Source of the DNA: Beverwykella pulmonaria
Lineage: Eukaryota > Ascomycota > Dothideomycetes > Pleosporales > Melanommataceae
NCBI GenBank assembly: GCA_001599595.1
Contig: BCHH01000008.1
Span: 1,578,046-1,642,045, forward strand
Length of the DNA: 64,000 bases
Direction of reading: 5' to 3'
Both the position numbers and the translations under genes were made by a program. The notes beneath the pieces were generated by a model. That model worked only from the letters and a program-made list of their open reading frames with translations. It did no database searches and was not told the origin of the DNA. Position 1 is the first letter of the stretch. Each line of letters begins with the position of its first letter. This document shows positions 56,925 to 64,000 of the stretch, piece by piece.

Positions 56925-57935
56925 ATGGCGTCCTTCCCCTTCCACACCACCCCCGAAACGCGCTTCTCCAGTTTTAACATATACACAACCTCCTACAAGA
57001 AGATCAGTACCCATTCAATCCAAGTCGGGATCCTAATCCCCAAGAACATCAAGCCGGGCAAACATCCACTGATGGTGAAATGGCACGGCGGAGGCCTTGT
57101 GCGTATGCCTTCCCGGTATCAAACCCCTTCCCCGGCTAATTCGCACTAGGTAGGAGGCACCGCGCTCTTCACGAAATGGTTTGCGGGGTATTTCGTCCCG
57201 TTCATTCAGCGCAACAGCGCGATTGTGATTCTGCCGAATTATCGTCTGATTCCCGAGCATAATGGCCATGATATTCTGTCTGATATCTTCTCATTCTGGA
57301 AGTGGTTCAATACGGATCTAGCCCCCTTCATCGCCTCCGTTGACCCCTCAATCACTCTCGACTTCGAGCATTTGCTTGTGTCCGGGGAGTCAGCTGGAGG
57401 CCACATGGCAGCTCACTCTGTGATGATGACGCCGAAGGGTACAACCAAGGCAATGTTGCTGCAGTACCCGATGACAGATTATCTGCACCGCGAGATTCTT
57501 GACAAGTACATGGATGACCCCGCGCCAGGGCCAGAAATCGTGGACGAGTATCTTGCAAAAATAGTGCCGGGGCAGGTGATCAGTTCTGTCACGCCGCCGC
57601 AGCGCATGGAGCTGTCATATGCGCTGTCGGCCTACGGACGCTGGAGAGAGTTCTTCGGAACGACAACGGGGTTGCTGCCCATTGAGGCCATTGAGAATGC
57701 GACACATTTCCCGCCGACGTACATCATTCATGGAGAGCAAGATACGGCGGTTAGTGTGAGGGATAGCCTGGCGTTCAAGGAAAAGGTCGGGAAGGTGCTG
57801 GGACAGGATGTTGGAGAGACGGTGAGGGTGGAAGTCCAGGAAGGCGATCATGGGTTTGATACCGACCTGCTAGAGGAGGATACACCGTGGTTGAAGGAGG
57901 GGCTGAAGTGGGTTGAAGAGAAATGGCTGGCATAG
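56925..57935 (+). CDS. Alpha/beta hydrolase, HSL-type esterase/lipase
   Basis: Two exons (56925-57098, 57150-57935) joined over a 51-nt intron give about 319 aa. It shows the oxyanion-hole motif WHGGGL characteristic of hormone-sensitive-lipase-like esterases, YRLIPEHN, the nucleophile elbow SGESAGGHMAAH (Ser), an Asp in HGEQDTAVS and a His in EGDHGFD, so the triad is complete. The intron falls exactly after the HGGG motif. No signal peptide is seen, suggesting an intracellular enzyme. Its neighbours are sugar-acid catabolic genes; hydrolysis of a sugar ester or lactone is possible but not shown. Confidence 0.9.
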
Positions 57936-58103
57936 GCTGCTCTAACGGACGGCGTTCTGGGCGCTGAGGGTATTCTCCATTCTTGACTTGTTTGATCATT
58001 ACATTTTAGGCCTACTTCATCTGTTAGTCGAATACCGAGAATTCACATTTTGGCTAAAAGCAACGGGAATTTGAAGTCAGAAATCTATCCTTATGAATTG
58101 GCC

Positions 58104-59130
58104 TCATAGCGAAGCTTCGATCTTTTGGATCCTCGACATCGTCTTGTCCCACTTCTCCCATTCCCCGTCAGGCAATTTCCCTTTCAGCGGCAGCCTTCCA
58201 CCCTCCAAGGTCCCCATACCAAGCACACGCTGCACCCCCTCTTTGATCCCCACGATGCCCCAACGTCCAATGTACTCCTCCGCTGTGCTAACTGCGTACT
58301 GGAGCTTCTTTATCTCTTCGTGAACTTCCGGCTCAATAGGGCGCTTCTCAGCTAGAGCCATGAGTCTCGACACAGTCTTGGGGTACATCGCCGCGAGTCC
58401 ATCAATGACGCCCGCAGCACCAAAGAACACAATCGGACCCAGCTGTTGTCCAAACCCGCTGAACACCTTGAATTTGTTGTGGTCGATTTCGGGGTCGAGC
58501 GAGACCTGGACGTGGTATGACACGTTGCCATGGGACATCTTGCAGCCGACGATATTCGGGTGCTGCGCGAGGATAGTGTAGGACTCTGGGGTGACTAGAA
58601 CGTTGTTCGTGACGCCCGGATAGTTGTACCTAATAGGTCTCAATCAACACGCACACCCCTCAACCTGCACACAACCCTTCCACTTACACCAAAATTGGGA
58701 TCGGCGAGTTATCCGCCACAACACGATACCACTCAATAATATTCTGCTGGCTGGCCGCAGCCCCAAAGTACCCAGGGGCAAGCACGAGTCCCCACTGCGC
58801 ACCAGCTTTCTCAAAATCCCCTAGCCACTCGAGCACCTCGTCGACAGAATTCACCAACACGCCAGCCATGAGGGGATATTCTGGGAACCCGGCGGCGGTC
58901 AGCCCTTTGCGCACGCCAGACACCATGTCGAAGCGCTCCGAGCGCGACATGTGGATTGCCTCGCCGGTGGAGCCGAGAAGGACGAGCCCACGGATACCAT
59001 TTTTCGCTAGGTGCACGCTGTGCGCGACTTGGGTTTCGACGTCTATGGAGGGTTGGAGAGTTGTGGAAGTGGCAGGTGAGAAAAAGGTCGGGACGGGGAC
59101 GAAGACGCCCGTCGGTGGGGACGAGACCAT
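58104..59130 (-). CDS. DapA-family aldolase (2-keto-3-deoxy sugar acid type)
   Basis: Two exons (59130-58688, 58629-58104) with a 58-nt intron give about 322 aa. The TIM-barrel class I aldolase signatures are present: GLVLLGSTGEAIHMS (carboxylate-binding), the Tyr in VYNYPGVT restored by splicing, and the Schiff-base Lys in IVGCKMSHGN. Fungal members cleave 2-keto-3-deoxy acids, for example 2-keto-3-deoxy-L-galactonate in the D-galacturonate pathway, to pyruvate and an aldehyde; others are 4-hydroxy-2-oxoglutarate aldolases. The neighbouring galactonate-dehydratase-like gene favours a keto-deoxy-galactonate substrate. It is divergently transcribed from that gene across about 360 bp. Confidence 0.9.
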
Positions 59131-59490
59131 GGTGTGTGGAGGTGGCACGTGCGTTGAAATGCTTTTCTTGACGTTCAACCTAAGAAATACTTTATACAAG
59201 AAATTTAGGAAATCAGAGCAAAATTAAATGCAGTATGAGAAATGAAGAGCCTTTTGTTGTTGTCCCTCACTTCGGTGCACTTGCACCGAAATCCCGAGGC
59301 TAGAAGCTCAAAGTGGGACTTGCGGACTTGCTTCGTTGTGATGGACCCCGCGCCGGCTTCGGATAGCATCAGAGACCTTGAGTAGCCGTTTAATCATTGC
59401 AGTTTGCCATTAGCAACCTATCTTTTCGAGAGGGCCCTCTAGACACCTCCTATTAATTCCGAAACTCAAAATTTGCTACTGAAAATCACG
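59131..59490. promoter_or_regulatory. Divergent promoter, aldolase and dehydratase
   Basis: This 360-bp gap between divergent starts must hold both promoters. A direct cggtgcacttgcaccga element at about 59275-59291 is an almost perfect palindrome (TCGGTGCA-c-TTGCACCGA) and is a candidate operator-like site for the nearby Zn(II)2Cys6 factor, whose family binds paired CGG/CCG triplets. Confidence 0.5.
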
Positions 59491-60739
59491 ATGGGGAAAA
59501 TTGCAACTATCGAGTACTTCCGTGTTCCTCCCAGGTGGCTTTTCGTTAAAATCACCGATGATGTTGGCAATATGGGATGGGGAGAAGCTTCGTTGGAAGG
59601 TCACACAAAAGCAGTCGAAGGATGTCTAGATGCCTGGATCGAGAGATATGTTGGCTTTGAGGCCGAGTACGTCTCCTTTGAATATGGAGTCTCAAGTATC
59701 TAAACTTACTACTCTCTAGTGACATCGAACACATATGGCAAATGTGCTGGCGGACCAGCTTCTACAGAGGGGGACCAGTCTTCATGAGTGCCCTTTCAGG
59801 TATCGACATCGCCCTATGGGATCTGAAAGCTAGGAGACTGGGTGTCCCAATCTACCAGCTTCTAGGAGGAAAGGTACGAGACAAATTGAAGGTATACGCT
59901 TGGATAGGAGGTGACCGGCCGGCAGACGTTGGATTACAAGCGTAAATATTCCACTACTACCCCTGCACCCATCTTTGTTGATCTTAGCCAGGCAGGAGCG
60001 CAAAGGCCAAGGCTTCAATGCCGTAAAAATGAACGGCACAGAAGACATCGGCTGGCTCGATTCGCCCTCTGCCCTCGAAGACTGCGTCGAGCGCCTCAAG
60101 ACCGTGAAATCCCTCGGCATGGATGCCGGCATTGACTTCCACGGCCGTGTACACAAGCCAATGGCTAAACAACTAGCGAGAGCTCTCGAACAGCACCACC
60201 CTCTCTTTATTGAAGAGCCATTACTCTCCGAGCACATTGAGAGCATCAAGGCGCTCGCCCAAATTACCTCATGCCCCATTGCTCTGGGCGAAAGACTGCA
60301 CAGCAGATGGGATGTCCGCCCCTTCCTCGAAGCAGGCTGCGTGGATATCCTGCAACCCGACGTCTCCCACTGCGGGGGAATATCAGAAATGAAGCGCATC
60401 GCTGGTATGTGCGAAGGGTACGATGTTGCTCTCGCGCCTCATTGTCCACTCGGGCCCATCGCGTTAGCGGCTTGCGTGCAGGTCGATGCGACGTGTGCCA
60501 ATTTTGCGATCCAGGAGATGAGCCTTGGTATCCATTACAATGCTGGAACACAGGACTTGACAAGCTACACCAAGAATCCTGAGGTTTGGAAGGTAAAGGA
60601 TGGGTATATTGATTTGATGAAAGGGCCAGGGTTAGGTATTGAGATTGACGAAGAGCAAGTTAGAGAGTTGTCCAGGAATGCGAAGGCTTGGGTTTCTCCG
60701 GGGTTTATTGGGCCTGGGGGGGAGGTTAGAGAATGGTAG
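59491..60739 (+). CDS. D-galactonate dehydratase-like enolase-superfamily enzyme
   Basis: Three exons (59491-59666, 59720-59941, 59992-60739) give 381 aa, the length of bacterial DgoD. Sequence agrees along the whole protein: [114 protein letters not shown] and SLGIHYN. The metal-ligand positions (Asp in DFHGR, Glu in IEEP, Glu in GER) and the catalytic His (APHCP) are kept. The enzyme would dehydrate an aldonate to a 2-keto-3-deoxy acid, substrate for the adjacent aldolase. The second acceptor is the ccag ending at 59991, since the nearer ttag breaks the frame. Substrate specificity is inferred. Confidence 0.93.
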
Positions 60740-61178
60740 ATTAAACAGGGGAGGAAGCTCGCGATCAAATTGTGTGGTGGTTGAAATTTTGAAGCAAAAG
60801 TTCTTTATCCGGGACCCGATCCGACTTCGGGACACGATAGGGCTTAGGGTGAATGTCACCCCGCATTCGTGCTTTCCAACCAGCATGATTCCTCAAGGTG
60901 AGAAAGCATTGTGCTAGAAGGAATAGACTTCTCAGGCTTCTGTGCATACAACATGCGGCGCACATCTACTCACATCCTTCTGTCAACCTTCTAGAATTAC
61001 GACTGTCGCACAAAAAAGCAAGTCACCCGAAGCGGAAAGATCGCTACAAGGATCTCCTCTTGGCACCTCACCATACTTATCCGGCCCATCCGCGCCATCC
61101 GGATACCAACATCGCAATTGAAGCCTCTACTTTTCCATCATCTTACTTGTTTTTACTATCGTTTAGTTCAGTCGCACT
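60740..61178. other. Intergenic, regulator promoter
   Basis: About 440 bp between the dehydratase and regulator genes. Cytosine- and purine-rich patches are seen near 60810-60850. A 163-codon ORF at 60898-61389 overlaps the regulator's first exon in another frame and has no motif. Confidence 0.4.
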
Positions 61179-63862
61179 ATGGAAAGCAGTTCGCCTCAGC
61201 CTCACCCATCTACGGAATGGGTACACGTCACGGGGAATCCGAAAGAAACGGATCTTCGGGAGGACACCGGGCAAAGTAATGAGCAGAAGGATGGGGAGCA
61301 CAAAGCGAAAAGGAGGAAGGAAGATAAGGAGAGAACGAGGGTTAGTAGGGCGTGTGATCGGTGTAAGAAGTGAGTTGTTCTTTTTGTAGAACTGTGGTGG
61401 GACTTTTCTGCGCGTGATGCAACTAATAAGAGAGTCATATTTAGAAAGAGGGCAGAAGAACAGCATCATCTTTCCCTTCTCTCTATTGTACCCGTCACAA
61501 AGGATTTCATACTTTCTTCCGACGTGTTTATTGGGGCAATGATATAAACTAAACTTTCAGAGACTAACCAACTGTTGTGCAGGAAAAAGACGCGATGCAC
61601 GGGAAAGTGTCCTTGCCCTCTATGTTTGCGGGCAGGTCTCTCATGTGAATTCACAGCCTCGTACACAAGAGGTAGGTTGCCTTCAGTAATCGTAGACGAG
61701 ACTGCCTTAACAGCCAGCACGAAACCAAGGATCTTGATGCCCGCAGATTCCTCACCTACCACTTCATCAACTCCGCCATTTCAATTCCAAAGGCCTCTTC
61801 CATCACCGAACCAGGACAGCCGACCAGTCGAAAGTGATATTTTCAGGAGCGTGGACAGACTCGCCGTTCCTGAAGACTCGGCAGCTGCCTCTAGATCGTC
61901 CCCGGAACCAACGCAAACCGATCAGCAAGGTCATTACGTAGGAACATCCTCAGGCGTATCTCTGATCCTCCGGATACAGAAAAGATTACACCAGAATACC
62001 TCGCTGTCTCACGACTCTTCTATATTCACATTTGGCGACGCGCCCCTACCTGAGTTCGATCACGATCACACATTCTTTGTCCTACCTCCCAAGGCTGATG
62101 CTGAGCAGCTAGTAAAATGGTACTTTGAGTTTGCAGCCTCAACACATCGCTACCTCCACCGACCTTCCGTAGAGGCAATTCTACACGAATTCTACGAGAC
62201 GGGGGGTGACATGCGGAATAAAGAAGATGGTGCAGCGAGAACTGCGTTGCTTTTATCGGTATTTGCTCAGTCGCAGGCTTATGTAGATCCCGAAAGTACG
62301 GCTACGACAAAGCTCCACAGGTTAGTTGGCATATAAATTGGCCACTGATAAGCTTGACGCTGATTACGTACAGTGCGCGATACTTCTTCGCAGCTGAGCA
62401 CCTGCTTGCTAAAGAGCGCGGCGCTATGCGTTTGGCAAGTGTACAAGCTAGACTAGGGCAGTGTTTCTACCTTTTGACTCAGTCGCGTATCAACCACTGC
62501 TGGAGTCTCTTTGGTACTACCGCACATCTTGCCCTTGCGATTGGACTGCACCGGGGACGGCGGGGAGATTCATCAGGGGCAATAGATTATGTGGAACTTG
62601 AGAGCAGGAGGCGGCTGTTCTGGTGCGCTTATACGCTTGATAAATATCTCGCTGCAGCTCTAGGACGACCTCAGACTTTCAGGGACGAAGACATTGATCA
62701 GGTATACTTCCCAAAAATAATCCCATCTCAAGTTCGGGTTCCAAACCTAAGGCAAATACTGACATCAATTAGGAATTGCCAACAATCGTCAACGATGATG
62801 AACTCTTTCCTCATTCCATGAGTCCCGCTCCGATAAAGTCACACTCAGTCATGATGGCACCGGTGGAACACGTCAAGTCTGTCCTCGCAACTTCCCATCT
62901 TCCAGACTATCACTAATCTAAACAGGATCTCCCGCATAGTCAGCCGCGTCCTCCGCGACCTCTACTCAATCCGCCCACCCTCCATATCCCTGCGCATTGA
63001 GCTTGCTGCAAAATACTCGCGCGACCTCCGCGAGTGGCGCGCCAACCTCGCGCGCTTCCTCGACGCCGACGGCGTCGACTCCTCTATCCTAATCCCCATC
63101 TACCAACGCCAACGCAATGTGCTAAACCTCGCATATTACCACGCTGTGCTGCTCGTCCAGCGGCCCTTCCTCCTCACCAACTTCGCGAACCTAGCCAACC
63201 TTGACAAAGGACCCGGGCAAACAAGCAGCATCGACACTTCAAAAAATATAGTAGAGTGTTTAGATGCTGCTATGCGGATTGTGAGTATTGTGGATGACAT
63301 GTTCAGTGGGGGGAAGATGTTCGGTGCGTTTTGGTTCTCGCAGTACTATGCTTTTTGTGCGGTGGTCGTGCTGTATATTGCGAAGATTCAGCAGCATCTG
63401 CTGGACCCAGGAATGTGTAAGGAGTATTTTGAGGCCGGCCAGAAGTGCCAGGCACAGTTGTCCACTATTTCAGAGACAGATTGCTTGTCTAAACGGTACT
63501 GTCTCGTTCTTGAGGAACTGCGACTCGAAGCTACACGGCAAACGAGACCTAACGCAATATCCCCATCAGCGAATATCGGCAGCTCTGCTGATATCAACCT
63601 TCCGAATGTCTCTGCGGCATCTGGGATATCGTTACCAGCATCAACGCCGCAGAGCGACGCGTACGCGGGGCAGTTTTATGGCGGGAATATTCCGCCAACA
63701 CCCGAGAGCACGATTTTCAATACTAGTTTTTTGCCAACGAGTTCGCTGATGGCAGATTTGACAAGTTGGGGTCATTTTGACAGCTTGGTCACCGCTGGAA
63801 TTGGGATGTTAGACGGAGGGTTCCAGGGCGATGCTGGGTTGGGGTTTGGGGTGGGGCGGTGA
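61179..63862 (+). CDS. Zn(II)2Cys6 transcription factor with fungal_trans domain
   Basis: Five exons (61179-61369, 61583-62320, 62374-62701, 62773-62876, 62926-63862) give about 765 aa. An acidic/basic leader (KAKRRKEDKERTR) precedes the binuclear zinc cluster CDRCKKKKTRCTGKCPCPLC..C, which is split by a 213-nt first intron between its second and third Cys. A Ser/Pro-rich linker follows, then the fungal-specific middle homology region (ADAEQLVKWYFEFAASTHRY, INHCWSLFGTTAHLALAIGL, LESRRRLFWCAYTLDKYLAA, GRPQTFRDEDID) and a Ser/Pro/Asn-rich C-terminus likely to contain an activation region. The last intron donor (GTCTGT) is weak but the phases agree. Its position suggests it controls the sugar-acid genes. 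Confidence 0.9.
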
Positions 63863-64000
63863 TAGTGAGGATGGATGGATTATGATGACGTAAAAACCCT
63901 GCACAAAGGAATGGCTGGGTGGGGGCAATGGGACTTAATAGGTTCAGTGAACCTTCTGGGGTTGCTGGGCCGTTCTCCTCGTCCCAGAGTGTTTGAAATA
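63863..64000. other. 3' flank of the regulator
   Basis: Purine-rich downstream sequence; nothing else is visible before the window ends. Confidence 0.4.

Noticed and set aside
60898..61389. 163-codon ORF upstream of the zinc-cluster factor
   Set aside because: Overlaps the regulator's first exon in another frame; basic low-complexity content only.
1..64000. tRNA and rRNA genes
   Set aside because: I looked for tRNA-like B boxes with matching acceptor stems and rRNA landmarks and saw none I could support; a covariance-model scan would decide.

Overview
The window is nuclear DNA of a filamentous ascomycete (Pezizomycotina). The coding genes are interrupted by short introns (about 42-110 nt, GT..AG with CTAAC/CTGAC-type branch sites), housekeeping genes are eukaryotic in type, and there are Zn(II)2Cys6 and bZIP-ankyrin regulators, a highly reducing polyketide synthase, and decayed Fot1/pogo-like transposons. 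A Dothideomycete-like fungus is a guess from the ToxE-type regulator only. Exon boundaries were worked out by hand from reading frame, splice consensus and protein continuity.

Region 1 (1-20 kb) is mostly core genome: the 3' part of a hexokinase, lysyl-tRNA synthetase, a two-exon gene joining a fungal NLR-type N-terminal region to a ubiquitin-like domain, a secreted GH5 endo-mannanase, DNA polymerase epsilon subunit B (Dpb2), a NASP/Sim3-like histone chaperone and two secreted proteins. Between the mannanase and Dpb2 lies a decayed coding region (about 8.8-11.3 kb, minus strand) whose frames are broken mostly by TAG codons at probable former Gln positions.

Region 2 (20-23.6 kb) is gene-poor and carries a dispersed repeat. 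Region 3 (23.6-44.8 kb) is a secondary-metabolite cluster: O-methyltransferase, alpha/beta hydrolase, HR-PKS (KS-AT-DH-degenerate MT-ER-KR-ACP), a bZIP-ankyrin regulator whose DNA-binding exon is a short separate ORF, a rhodopsin-like integral membrane protein, an SDR, a LovD/EstB-like serine acyltransferase or esterase, and a cytochrome P450. A plausible scheme is that the PKS makes a reduced chain, the hydrolase or the LovD-like enzyme releases or transfers it, and the SDR, P450 and O-methyltransferase tailor it under control of the bZIP-ankyrin protein. The product is unknown. An exact match to the ToxE tox-box consensus lies upstream of the membrane-protein gene.

Region 4 (44.8-56.9 kb) is a repeat and pseudogene field. 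It holds two inverted relics of Fot1/pogo-like transposase, three families of short dispersed repeats, ankyrin remnants, a broken NACHT-ankyrin (NLR) gene split by a repeat insertion, and one apparently intact Thr-rich secreted protein.

Region 5 (56.9-64 kb) looks like a sugar-acid catabolic cluster: an HSL-type esterase, a DapA-family aldolase, a D-galactonate dehydratase-like enolase-superfamily enzyme and a Zn(II)2Cys6 regulator. Dehydratase plus keto-deoxy-acid aldolase would turn an aldonate into pyruvate plus an aldehyde.
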